Of a stretch of 64,000 nucleotides of DNA, positions 9,244 through 17,223 are shown one piece after another. The position numbers and the translations under genes are program-made. Source of the stretch: Candidatus Obscuribacterales bacterium (GTDB lineage Bacteria > Cyanobacteriota > Vampirovibrionia > Obscuribacterales > Obscuribacteraceae). The stretch's first letter is position 1. The number at the start of each line of letters is the position of its first letter. The stretch is from contig JAHBVO010000002.1 of assembly GCA_019637435.1 (NCBI GenBank), positions 907,519-971,518 of the forward strand, written 5' to 3'. The notes below the pieces were generated by a model. It searched no databases and was not told the origin of the DNA. It saw nothing but the letters and a program-made list of their open reading frames with translations.

Positions 9244-10046
9244 AACTGTTTCGTAATTCCCATTTGAGTAATCAACCACTGCTTGACTCTGGGAAAATAC
9301 TTGTACAAATTCTCAGTATTCTCGTTGCGCCCACCCATCATTGAGCCGAACAGTTCTGCGCACGTTTCACGCGGCCCCCAATCGTCGAGTTTCATAAAGT
9401 TAGCGACTTTCGGTTGCGCATCTTTGGGAATGTTTTTCTTATCCTCTTCCCACTCCTTTCTCAGCTCCGGATCCTTTGAGATCTTCATTGCGCCGTCCAT
9501 GTCATCCAGTACCTGAAAACACATATCGCCGACGTGAAGTTGCAGAAACACCGGCGCCCGCGCATCGCCTAGATCCGTGGTGCCACGTTTTTTCGGTCTC
9601 TCATAGAGACACATATCTTGGCCATAGATTCGCCCGGGCTGCTCGGCCAGCGTGGGTGCCGGATCACTTTCCGGCAAGTCTTTTACCGAATCGGGCCAGC
9701 GATCGATCATGTTTGGAGCAATGATCAGCCTGGCGTTACTCTCGTCGAGCTTCTTTCTGAGAGGTTCAGGAAGATTGTTGATAGCGTTTTTCGCTGCAAT
9801 TATTGTTGCTTCACTGACTGCCGGGTGGTTGAACGCCGGTGGATTGATCACAATTCTGCTCAACAGAGTTGTCTGTTTGTCTGCGTCTTGTGCGTTTTGA
9901 GTTTGTGAGCTTTCCGGCGTTTTTGTCGCCGGCGTTTTTGTCGTCGCGTTTTCATCTGCAGGAGTGCAACCGGAGACGCATGCAAGAAGGCTCAATGTAA
10001 TCGCGCACTTTGCAAAACTAACCGTCCATGATTTTGTCGCCAACAT
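9240..10046 (-). CDS. Lipoprotein resembling an anthrax-lethal-factor-like metallopeptidase domain with lost active site
   Basis: 268 aa with a lipoprotein signal: hydrophobic segment then lipobox LLACVSGC, followed by a Thr/Pro-rich linker. ATG 10046 has GGAGG close upstream. The mature part runs ALF-like: INNLPEPLRKKLDESNARLIIAPNM, a Trp/Pro segment, GRIYGQDMCLYERP, LQLHVGDMCFQVLDDMDG, and RETCAELFGSMMGG near the C-terminus. In ATLF-type peptidases the fourth block carries HExGH and the last block the third zinc ligand Glu. Here HExxH would read HVGDM, so the catalytic Glu and second His are gone while Glu in AELF remains. The family link is inferred from segment order only. A non-catalytic binding role is the likely consequence if correct. 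Confidence 0.6.
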   Translation of the reverse strand: MLATKSWTVSFAKCAITLSLLACVSGCTPADENATTKTPATKTPESSQTQNAQDADKQTTLLSRIVINPPAFNHPAVSEATIIAAKNAINNLPEPLRKKLDESNARLIIAPNMIDRWPDSVKDLPESDPAPTLAEQPGRIYGQDMCLYERPKKRGTTDLGDARAPVFLQLHVGDMCFQVLDDMDGAMKISKDPELRKEWEEDKKNIPKDAQPKVANFMKLDDWGPRETCAELFGSMMGGRNENTENLYKYFPRVKQWLITQMGITKQF

Positions 10047-10139
10047 ACAGCCTCCGGAAATGTCGCGACAATAATACAGCGTTAATGGTCAAATCGCCAG
10101 CGAAAAGTTCTGCCTAACATGGTGTCGCATTCGGTGCAA

Positions 10140-11036
10140 TTAGTTTCCGACCTTCGCGCCACCCACGCTCGCGCCTCCCACTCCTCTGAAGCCACCGAGA
10201 CCGCCAAAGCCGCCGAGACCGCCAACGCCGCCGAGACCGCCATAACCGAACGGTGTCATCATTCCGTATGGATTAACGCTGTTGATACCGCCCAGACCGC
10301 TGTAGCCGGTGTATGGATTCACGTTGAACGGACTGTAAGGATTGCTGGGGCTGCCGTAAGGAGCGGCGCCGCCGACCAGTCCTCCATATGGATTACCGTA
10401 GATTCCACCGTATGGATTTCCATAAATTCCGCCGTATGGGTTACCTAATACGCCGCCGTATGGTGAACCGTATGGGTTGTATCCAAATCCACCAAAAGGA
10501 TTTACTGATCCGTATGGGCTTCCGTATCCGAGACCGTACGGATTGTATCCTCCATAATAAGGACCACGCCGCATGTTCATGTACGCGCTGGCGCCCATGC
10601 CTGCGACGGCTCCGGCGCTTTGCCATAGACCTGGGTTGTCCAGCGCGTCCTCTGTTCCATTAATAAGATTCTTGGGAGTGTTAATAATTGATTTGCCAAG
10701 CGATTTCGCCTTTCCGAAGAAACCCTTTTCCTGCGGCTGCGGGGGCGGACTCTGGGGAGCGCCATTTTGCTGAGGCATGCGGGAAAATTGGGGATTGCTA
10801 AAACTGCCTGATTGACCAGGCATTTGATATTGCGAATCCCCGTCCCCTGGTGACATGTCGCCAGGCTGCATGTCCTGTGGCTGAGTTTCATAATCGTCAG
10901 GTGTTCTAATTATTCCTTTCTTGTAGAAGCCGGAGACGTGGTCGTCTTCTACCCAATCGTCGCCCGCTGCTGCCACTGGTGCCGCTTGAGTCGCGATGAG
11001 AAATATAAGTGAAAGGGCAAGAGTTGCTTTTTTCAT
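10140..11036 (-). CDS. Exported Gly/Tyr/Pro-rich low-complexity protein
   Basis: About 298 aa from ATG 11036 (MKKATLALSLIFLIATQ), chosen because it opens a clear signal peptide ending near PVAAAGDD; a TTG start at 11063 is less likely. Residues about 50-110 are Gln/Pro-rich. A short amphipathic part (EKGFFGKAKSLGKSIINTPKNL) follows, then from about residue 155 to the end a Gly/Tyr/Asn/Pro repeat built on NPYGGIYG and later GGLGGxGG. Such sequence is expected to be disordered or to form an extended matrix or coat layer. No homologous family is claimed. It precedes nothing obviously functional; the ABC exporter genes lie upstream on the same strand. Confidence 0.75.
   Translation of the reverse strand: MKKATLALSLIFLIATQAAPVAAAGDDWVEDDHVSGFYKKGIIRTPDDYETQPQDMQPGDMSPGDGDSQYQMPGQSGSFSNPQFSRMPQQNGAPQSPPPQPQEKGFFGKAKSLGKSIINTPKNLINGTEDALDNPGLWQSAGAVAGMGASAYMNMRRGPYYGGYNPYGLGYGSPYGSVNPFGGFGYNPYGSPYGGVLGNPYGGIYGNPYGGIYGNPYGGLVGGAAPYGSPSNPYSPFNVNPYTGYSGLGGINSVNPYGMMTPFGYGGLGGVGGLGGFGGLGGFRGVGGASVGGAKVGN
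10370..10500 (-). repeat. Short tandem repeats coding NPYGGIYG units
   Basis: Imperfect units of about 24 bases encode successive NPYGGxYG/NPYGGxLG octapeptides inside the Gly/Tyr-rich exported protein. At least three units are near-identical at DNA level (around 10388-10450). They are prone to copy-number change and are coding repeats, not a CRISPR. Confidence 0.7.
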
Positions 11037-11130
11037 AGCCTTCGCCTGAACCCGACAATCCAATTATGCCAGAGTCCGGGCAAATCTTCCCCACCGCCTG
11101 CCATTGTCCGGGTGCGTTTTAAATGTTTCC

Positions 11131-11166
11131 GCCGGGCATCAAAAAAGTTTGTATTCGATGCCCGGC
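11131..11166. other. Perfect 10-bp inverted repeat between the ABC permease and the Gly-rich gene
   Basis: GCCGGGCATC (11131-11140) and GATGCCCGGC (11157-11166) form a perfect GC-rich stem with a 16-base loop. No T-run follows on either strand. It lies 50 bases after the ABC permease stop and about 95 bases before the Gly-rich start, so it may be an mRNA 3'-end stabiliser or weak terminator on the minus strand. Confidence 0.45.
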
Positions 11167-11216
11167 TGGAAACGACGCGGAGCATTAGCCCTTCCGGCTT
11201 TTCGCCTTTTCTTGCT

Positions 11217-12011
11217 CTATGCGCAATACTTGGCGAGCAAACCTTTTTCGCGTGCCTGTTCAAACATAAATTTGAACAGCAAGCCTGCTCCGGCCAGGTA
11301 GAGGACGTTTAGTGCGAAGGCGGTGATCACATAATTTGCAACCAGGTCGTGCGAGCCTGCCAGGGACGCACGCATGCCTTCAAACACATATGACGCCGGT
11401 ACGCATCGAGCAAGAGGCTGAAGCCATGCCGGTAGAACGCTTATCGGGTAGAACACCGCACATAGTGGCTGCACCAGGAATGGTATCGCCCACGCCAGCA
11501 CTTCCGCTTGCGGTCCGTAACGAATGATCAGCGATGTTGCGACCAAACCCATTGCCCAGCCCATTAGCATAAGGTTGGCAAAGAGCATGCCCAAATCGAG
11601 GCCCATCGTCATGATGTTGAAGTTGTACATGAAAATTGCCATTACTGACAGTATCAAGACAACTATTAAAGCCTGTGCTAGACCCAATATGTAAGACGCC
11701 GTGATGAACTCGCTGACTTTCACCGGGGAGGTGAAAATATTCAACAAATTTCGCGACCACAGGTCCTCCATGAAGGACAAGCATACGACCTGCTGCGCGC
11801 GGTAGAACACGTTCCACAGGATGACCGCGCCGACCAGAAATGTAATCATAGCCGGCACTGCACCACTGACTTTGAGCAAATAAAGAGTCACAAATCCCCA
11901 GACCAAAAGATCAACTACCGGCCAGAAACAGACGTCCATTGCTCGGAAAGCATTACGCGAACAGATATACGCGTACTTCAAAACGAGCGCGTTGATTCTA
12001 TTCCACTTCAT
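11217..12011 (-). CDS. ABC-2 type transporter permease
   Basis: 264 aa with six predicted membrane segments in the ABC-2 pattern: an N-terminal helix (VCFWPVVDLLVWGFVTLYLL), a long second helix, the conserved cytoplasmic stretch FMEDLWSRNLLNIFTSPVKVSEF, and a last part with FYPISVLPAWLQPLARCVPASYVFEGMR in two pieces, the usual ABC-2 signature before the final helix. It pairs with the ATPase upstream, with a 4-base overlap between them (12008-12011). Exports an unknown substrate; the sequence resembles polysaccharide/antibiotic-type ABC-2 exporters. Confidence 0.9.
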   Translation of the reverse strand: MKWNRINALVLKYAYICSRNAFRAMDVCFWPVVDLLVWGFVTLYLLKVSGAVPAMITFLVGAVILWNVFYRAQQVVCLSFMEDLWSRNLLNIFTSPVKVSEFITASYILGLAQALIVVLILSVMAIFMYNFNIMTMGLDLGMLFANLMLMGWAMGLVATSLIIRYGPQAEVLAWAIPFLVQPLCAVFYPISVLPAWLQPLARCVPASYVFEGMRASLAGSHDLVANYVITAFALNVLYLAGAGLLFKFMFEQAREKGLLAKYCA

Positions 12012-12760
12012 GATACACCCACCTTTTCGAGAGTTTTGTTGCGTGCGATTGCGATAAACACATCTTCCAGTGAGTCGCTTTCGTACTTCCGGAGAATGTC
12101 CTGGGAAGAGCCTTCCTCAACGACTTCACCGCTTCGCATAAATACAATTCGGTTGCACAATTCGCCGACATCGAGCATGTTGTGCGACGTCGTTATCAAC
12201 GTGCATCCGGTCTCGTTGTTGTAGCGCTGGAGAACCTTTCTCACCTTGTCGGCGAGGTCCGGATCGAGGCTTGCCGTGGGCTCGTCTAGGACCAGGACTT
12301 CCGGGTCGTTCAACAGAGCTTTGCAGAGGTTGAGTCGAGTTTGCTCACCGGACGACAATCTTCCCGAAGTCGAATTTCTCAAGTGAGCTATCTCGAAGTC
12401 CTCCAACAACCGGTCGATCTTCGGTTTCGGATTGCGGACGCCGTATATTTTGGCGAACACAGTCAGGTTTTCGGAGACCTTGAGGTTGTACGGCAAGTGC
12501 ACATAAGACGACGCGAAGTTGACTCGTTGCAGAATCTCCGTTCTGTGCGTCTCGATGTTTTGTCCGAACACGCGGACGGTTCCCGCTGTTGGTTTTGTCA
12601 GACCAAGCAACATGTGAATCGTTGTGGTTTTTCCGGCGCCGTTGGCACCGAGCAATCCGACGATTTCGCCTCTGTCGGCATGGAACGTGACGTTTTTAAC
12701 GGCCTCGGACGGGCCGAATTGTTTTCTTAATCCTGTGACTTCAACGATTCTGTTGAACAT
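12008..12760 (-). CDS. ABC transporter ATP-binding protein
   Basis: About 250 aa. ATG 12760 (MFNRIVEVTGLRKQFG) is chosen because AGAGGTG lies six bases upstream; a longer frame up to 12811 lacks this. Walker A GLLGANGAGKTTTIHMLL, Q-loop region around NFASSYVHLP, signature LSSGEQTRLNLCKALL, Walker B VLVLDEPTASLDPD and switch His in TTSHNM are all present. Length and C-terminal end (IFMRSGEVVEEGSSQDIL) fit DrrA/NodI-like exporters. Together with the overlapping permease it forms a two-gene exporter, probably expressed from a promoter beyond the structured leader at 12810-12960. Confidence 0.94.
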   Translation of the reverse strand: MFNRIVEVTGLRKQFGPSEAVKNVTFHADRGEIVGLLGANGAGKTTTIHMLLGLTKPTAGTVRVFGQNIETHRTEILQRVNFASSYVHLPYNLKVSENLTVFAKIYGVRNPKPKIDRLLEDFEIAHLRNSTSGRLSSGEQTRLNLCKALLNDPEVLVLDEPTASLDPDLADKVRKVLQRYNNETGCTLITTSHNMLDVGELCNRIVFMRSGEVVEEGSSQDILRKYESDSLEDVFIAIARNKTLEKVGVS

Positions 12761-12809
12761 GAGAAACACCTCTAGCTTCTGTTCGTGTGTAATGGCATGC
12801 CTGGACGGC

Positions 12810-12960
12810 AAAAAGAGTAAGAGCCTGAATTTAGGGAGGGACCGACGGACATCCGCCTCGGAACTGCCTCCAGGTGCTCTTACTCTTCGCTAATACAACG
12901 AAAACTGCAAGAAGTGAGAACTCGCTTATCTCACCTGTTAGTTCTAACCTGTGGAGGCAG
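12810..12960 (-). promoter_or_regulatory. Structured leader of the ABC exporter: crossing stems and a hairpin ending in a U-run
   Basis: Read on the minus strand: CTGCCTCC plus AGGT (12960-12947) can pair with ACCTGGAGGCAG (12875-12864), 12 bp with a two-base bulge. Inside its loop a small hairpin GTGAGA/TCTCAC occurs (12934-12914). AAGAGTAAGAGC (12887-12876), also inside that loop, is perfectly complementary over 12 bases to GCTCTTACTCTT (12824-12813), which is followed by TTT; the minus-strand T-run is five bases including the arm end. The two long stems cross, so they form a pseudoknot or are alternatives. The U-run ends 50 bases before the ABC ATPase start. This looks like a regulatory leader, riboswitch or attenuator; no known class was recognised. 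Confidence 0.5.
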
Positions 12961-13492
12961 AATCAATGTTGGTCTGAGCGTGGCTTATCGTTCAATCTCA
13001 TCTGTGTGTACTCCAATTCTGGGTGGTATCTTGACCGGTATTAATTACCGGCGATCCACGATTTGTCTTTCGTCGTTTCTCAAACATCTCATCGGATGCG
13101 TTGCAAAAAAAACGCCGACTCGTTAGCAACTATATACCACGCTCAGAGATGTGACAAGCCCCCGTTTCCAATTGTGAAAACGGCGCCGCTATGCGGTGTT
13201 TCAAATTACATATTAGATCAGATAGATAAGCGCGAAGTAGTATGTCAGCTTGTAATGGTTTTAATCTGGTATCAAAAGTGGTGTCATGATTGATGCTGTT
13301 TTTAGTACTCGGTACTTAATGTGATACTGAATTTGGTGTCAAAAAGTTTGCGGGCATTTTTTATTCATTCGGAAAAGTTTGCTTCACTTTCGAAGAGCTT
13401 TTTCGCAGACCGGGTTGTCATAGGTTCGGCGCGTGAATATTTAGGCCTGATCTGCCTTGCAGACGCTGGAGCCGAGGATTAAGTTATATAAA
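12961..13492. other. Non-coding stretch between the ABC leader and the repeat-protein gene
   Basis: No credible gene. It is more AT-rich than its surroundings. It holds a small palindrome CCGGTA-ttaat-TACCGG (about 13037-13053), one copy of the element AAAACGGCGCCGCT that recurs near 46240 and in part at 47073, and a loosely repeated phrase around GTATCAAAAGTGGTGTCA and GGTGTCAAAAAG (13268-13348). The stretch must contain the promoters for both divergent units, but no convincing -35/-10 pair was found. Confidence 0.5.
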
Positions 13493-14821
13493 ATGGAGGT
13501 AGATCACATTCAATACGGCAAAAACGGATTCTGTTTGCGCATGGGCGAGCTGTTCAAGAGGCGAATCGAGACTCAACTCGATCCCGCAAATATCAGGATA
13601 GGCGAGTTTCTCGGGCTCCTCGAGGTGCTTTCGCCCGAAGTTTTAGACGAAACCTTGCAAGTCGCTCAGGAACTCGAAGTTCCTGTCGGGCGGGCTACCG
13701 TGCTGCGAGGGCTGATAACAAACGGCGAACTTTCCAACCTTGTTCAGCTTCATTGCCTGGTCCGAAGCAAAATAATTCAATTGGAGGACGCTAAAGAGGC
13801 TTTCTTCATTGCTCGCCGTGAAAATTGGAATGTTCGAGAGGCTCTGGTCGCGCTAGGCTGCGCCATTGATGATGGCACAATCGTCCGTATCGGTGAACTT
13901 CTGCTTGAGTCAGACCGAATTAGTGAAAACGATCTGGACACATCGCTCATGCTTCAAGGGTTATGCGGGCTGCCTATCGGTCGAATTCTCACAATTGATG
14001 CGCGAATTCCGGAAGTAGTCGTCTCAGAAGCGTTGAATTTGCAGACTGAAATTCGAGAGCGTCGCAGTACGTTTGGTGATGCGGTCACTCGTTTAAAGCG
14101 ACTGCGTGTATCCAAAGAAGATTTCCTTCCTCGAAATCGATTGCTTTTAAACAGACACACTGCGGAAGCAGAAGTCGATGAAGAATTTCAATTGCGCGAC
14201 TTGCTGCTGACATCAAATATGGTGTCAGAACAGGATTTGAAACCGGCAGAACGTTTTGCCGAATCGAACAATTTTTTGCTAGAAGATGTCTTGCGCGGAT
14301 TTGATTTCATTCAGCAACCGGTTTTATCCGCCGCAAATGGACTGACTGGTTTTGTGCGAGATGGATATCTGACCGGCGCCGAAGCGGTCGACATACTCAA
14401 GGCTTTGAGAGCCAAGCAAGAGAAGATGGATTACGTGTCATCGTTATTGAACAAGCAGTCAAAGGACCTTACGCTCTACCAGTTTCTAGTTACGAGCGGT
14501 TTCCTGACACCCGATGGATTGCGTTCTATCATTCGCACTCTTATGGTCGAGCCGCATCTTTTTGAGGAAGTTCTTGGTGTGCCGCGCCGGTCGTTTAGCG
14601 ACAAAGCATCGGTGAAACGCGCAATTATCAAGTCAATTCTGGACAGCAATAATCTGGAAAAATCACTGGCTGGAATCCAGCAGGAAGATCGTCGAGTCGT
14701 TTCATACGCGCGCGATCTGCTTGCGCTTATATCTTACGGAGTCGTTTCGGTAGATCAGGCGATACTGAGCTTCACTCGTCTACGTGTTGAGATGGGCGAG
14801 CGTCCTTTGAAGCAGCTTTAG
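13493..14821 (+). CDS. Protein of tandem GspE-N/MshEN-like helical repeats
   Basis: About 442 aa from ATG 13493; an in-frame TTG at 13457 would add 12 residues, and neither start has a strong ribosome-binding site. The whole protein is alpha-helical with a repeating pattern: IGEFLGLLEVLSPEVLDETL..., then IGELLLESDRISENDLDTSL...GLPIGRILT, later LRDLLLTSNMVSEQDLKPA and LYQFLVTSGFLTPDGLRSI. Each unit matches the style of the GspE/PilB N-terminal domain (G-x-L-L...G-x-I-s-x-x-x-L-x-x-A-L...Q...lG-x-x-L). No ATPase domain follows, so it is not a secretion ATPase. A scaffold or second-messenger-binding role is possible by analogy to MshEN, but the residues were not verified. Confidence 0.65.
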   Translation: MEVDHIQYGKNGFCLRMGELFKRRIETQLDPANIRIGEFLGLLEVLSPEVLDETLQVAQELEVPVGRATVLRGLITNGELSNLVQLHCLVRSKIIQLEDAKEAFFIARRENWNVREALVALGCAIDDGTIVRIGELLLESDRISENDLDTSLMLQGLCGLPIGRILTIDARIPEVVVSEALNLQTEIRERRSTFGDAVTRLKRLRVSKEDFLPRNRLLLNRHTAEAEVDEEFQLRDLLLTSNMVSEQDLKPAERFAESNNFLLEDVLRGFDFIQQPVLSAANGLTGFVRDGYLTGAEAVDILKALRAKQEKMDYVSSLLNKQSKDLTLYQFLVTSGFLTPDGLRSIIRTLMVEPHLFEEVLGVPRRSFSDKASVKRAIIKSILDSNNLEKSLAGIQQEDRRVVSYARDLLALISYGVVSVDQAILSFTRLRVEMGERPLKQL

Positions 14822-14983
14822 TTCCTCTCTGCTAACCTTTATCTTCGCTTAATTAGTCATGCTCCTAAATTCACGCTGTTCAGCGTCTTTGTTACGGAGT
14901 TCGCTGCGGACCGCTAGACCGAGCGACCTGTTATATTGGTCCGGAGATCCAAATTAGAATCGCAAACTGAAAAGGGAATCGAG

Positions 14984-16387
14984 ATGAAAGTTGCTACTAA
15001 AAGTGGTGTCAAGGCTGCTGTCCTCGCTGCGTTTTCCGTCCTCCTACTGACCGCTTGTGAAGACCCCAGGCGGGTTTCCTGGTCATCCGACGGTTCGGCT
15101 GCTGCGGTGCTTGCTGGTGATGGTTTGCGAATTGCAGATAGCGAGGGAAACATCGGCGAGGCTAAACCTGGAGTGGAGCTGGTTGACTGGTTCGCCGGCG
15201 GGAGCGATCGTTTGCTTGCGGTTGAGTACGAGAAGGTTACGACCTGGGATCAGGTACGCGCGCTGGAGTCCGCCAATGATCTGAAAAAGGTAATGAATAC
15301 TGCCAACACCATGCTTGCCGCCGCGAGGCAGAACAAAGGCGATTGGAAGAGTTTTGAAAAGGTAGTCGGAGATCTATCTTTTAATCGCGAAGCTGTAATT
15401 TATTTGCGCGAAAATAAAGACAAGGAAATGGCAGCGACCGGGGAGAATTGGAATGCGGTTAAAACCACAGTTGATGTAGGGGGTCATCGGTTTTGTACGT
15501 ATGATGTGGCAGAAAAGTCTTTATCGAATCGCAAAGAGATCTTTCGCACTCTTCGCGACGTCAAGGAGGTTCGTATCAGTCCAACCGGCTCTGCGTTTCT
15601 CCTTGTGACCCGCCCCGAAAGTTCTTTCGATACCGCTTACACTCTTTCGCTTGTGACGATGGATGGAACATCCTCCGTAGTTTCAACCGCGTGTTCGACG
15701 TTTCCCGATTGGAGTGCTGATGGCAACGAGTTTTATTACATCGATGCCGATTTGCCCACCCTCATTCCTGATGCCGACTTGAAGCAGACCTCCTTGATTG
15801 GCTCGTTAACGGCAGCGAAGTATGAGGTAAATGAGGGTGTTGTTCAAATAAGTGAGAAACGTAAATTTGCGTCTGTTTATTTCAATAAAAACAGCCGCGT
15901 GCGTCGCCTTGCAGATCAAAGCCTGGTTTTCTCGTCTGCTCCAGTTGAATTGCCTGGTACTGGCCCGCAGATTGTGCGCAGACCCACACTCTTTCAATTT
16001 CGCCCCGGCAAGAGCGCGATGGTATCGCGGATGATACCGGTAGACGAGCCGGAAGTTGGCGGCGACTTGATGGAATTCTTCGAGTTCAATCCATCTGGAA
16101 ATCTTGTTTCCATTCCTAGCACGAAGGAGGGAACGACGGTTTATGATGTGCAAACCGGTTCCTCGCGACGCGTGGACGGTGGCGGATTTCACTGGTCTAA
16201 GCGTCTGACGTTCATTCCAACCTGGAGAGGAGAATCTGAGTTGTGTCTGGGCATGAAGCCGGAAAAGGCTTCTGCCGAATCAGAACTCAATGAAATTACT
16301 CTCTGGAACTCATCGGACGAGCATATCCGCCCGATTTCTGAAAAGTGGCCGGCAAGCGCAAGAAAGAAATTTCTTGATCCAAACTAA
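14984..16387 (+). CDS. Lipoprotein with beta-propeller-like repeats
   Basis: 467 aa from ATG 14984, chosen because GGGAATCGAG precedes it and because it opens a lipoprotein signal (MKVATKSG...SVLLLTAC, lipobox LTAC). The mature part begins RRVSWSSDGSAAAVLAGDGLRIADSEG, a PD40/WD-type propeller strand pattern that returns later (VRISPTGSAFLLVTRP, TFPDWSADGNEFYYID, MEFFEFNPSGNLVSIPS, VYDVQTGSSRRV). This suggests a TolB-like propeller anchored in a membrane and facing the periplasm. No enzyme motif is seen. The stop overlaps the convergent gene by four bases. Confidence 0.75.
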   Translation: MKVATKSGVKAAVLAAFSVLLLTACEDPRRVSWSSDGSAAAVLAGDGLRIADSEGNIGEAKPGVELVDWFAGGSDRLLAVEYEKVTTWDQVRALESANDLKKVMNTANTMLAAARQNKGDWKSFEKVVGDLSFNREAVIYLRENKDKEMAATGENWNAVKTTVDVGGHRFCTYDVAEKSLSNRKEIFRTLRDVKEVRISPTGSAFLLVTRPESSFDTAYTLSLVTMDGTSSVVSTACSTFPDWSADGNEFYYIDADLPTLIPDADLKQTSLIGSLTAAKYEVNEGVVQISEKRKFASVYFNKNSRVRRLADQSLVFSSAPVELPGTGPQIVRRPTLFQFRPGKSAMVSRMIPVDEPEVGGDLMEFFEFNPSGNLVSIPSTKEGTTVYDVQTGSSRRVDGGGFHWSKRLTFIPTWRGESELCLGMKPEKASAESELNEITLWNSSDEHIRPISEKWPASARKKFLDPN

Positions 16388-17148
16388 TTTTTCTTGCGAT
16401 CCAGTTCTTCTGTCTCTTTAGTGTCAGCAGAAGCTTTCAGCAGATGGAAGGCTTCTTGCCTGCCCTTTTCGATGGTGTCTGCAAGCTCGAAGATTTTGAT
16501 AGCTTCTTTTGCGACTTTGACGTTGTTGTCGGATTCGTGAATTTCTTCGTAAATGTTTGAGAGATGCTCGTTCATAGAATTAACAGCGGTTTCGTAATCG
16601 TCGAAGAGCTTTTCGAATTTGTCTTTGGTGCCTTTGGGAACGATTACTTTCTCCATGCCGGTCTCCACATCTTTAACATCTTCCTTGAAGAGGTGAATAA
16701 TTGGCTCCATTGTGCCGATATAGAAAGTTAGCCATTCTGGACGTGCTTCCAGGTATTTTGCATCAGTGGCAAGACCGTGCACCGATATGTGACTGGGATC
16801 GTCCAATGTGGCGACACAGGTGATGTCTACCGGCTTTCGTGTTGCTTCAAGATAGATGTTAATCGCCTGCTGCTTAATTTGCATTACGCACAGACCGACG
16901 TCGCGCAGGTCGGTGAGTCCCATGGCTCCGGGACCTGATGCGAAAATCTTCAAGTCGCCGTTCTTCTGGGACTTGTCACCAGACGCTTCGGCGCCGCCGC
17001 TGATGGCAGACTTGTGAGGCGCCGGTGAAGTCGAGCCGTCTGCCGACTTGGATGCGAGTGAAGGGAAACAATCGGCACTCTGCGGTGCCGCCAGAGTAAT
17101 CAGCATGAGCACCGCTAGTGGTGTCAGACTATATCGCTTGAGATTCAT
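16384..17148 (-). CDS. Hypothetical exported protein
   Basis: About 254 aa from ATG 17148 (MNLKRYSLTPLAVLMLITLA), chosen because it gives a normal signal peptide ending near SADCFPS; an ATG at 17208 would place 20 odd residues before it. After a Ser/Ala/Lys-rich linker the core is helical and acidic (LTDLRDVGLCVMQIKQQAINIYLEATRKP..., YIGTMEPIIHLFKEDVKDVE, FEKLFDDYETAVNSMNEHL) and ends with basic residues. No family recognised. The start has no clear ribosome-binding site. The LolA-like gene lies upstream on the same strand with about 75 bases between them, so joint expression in the periplasm is plausible. Confidence 0.6.
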   Translation of the reverse strand: MNLKRYSLTPLAVLMLITLAAPQSADCFPSLASKSADGSTSPAPHKSAISGGAEASGDKSQKNGDLKIFASGPGAMGLTDLRDVGLCVMQIKQQAINIYLEATRKPVDITCVATLDDPSHISVHGLATDAKYLEARPEWLTFYIGTMEPIIHLFKEDVKDVETGMEKVIVPKGTKDKFEKLFDDYETAVNSMNEHLSNIYEEIHESDNNVKVAKEAIKIFELADTIEKGRQEAFHLLKASADTKETEELDRKKN

Positions 17149-17223
17149 GTTTTGAATTTGCACGTGGATTGAACTCCAATTGTTTCTCTGGTTGCAGGCG
17201 GTTTCCATTGCGAACGATTTAAG

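Noticed and set aside
10370-10500. CRISPR-like tandem repeats
   Set aside because: Repeats have no unique spacers and code in frame for NPYGGIYG units of an exported protein.
13063-13293. 76-aa plus-strand frame in the ABC/repeat-protein gap
   Set aside because: No ribosome-binding site and no recognisable protein character.
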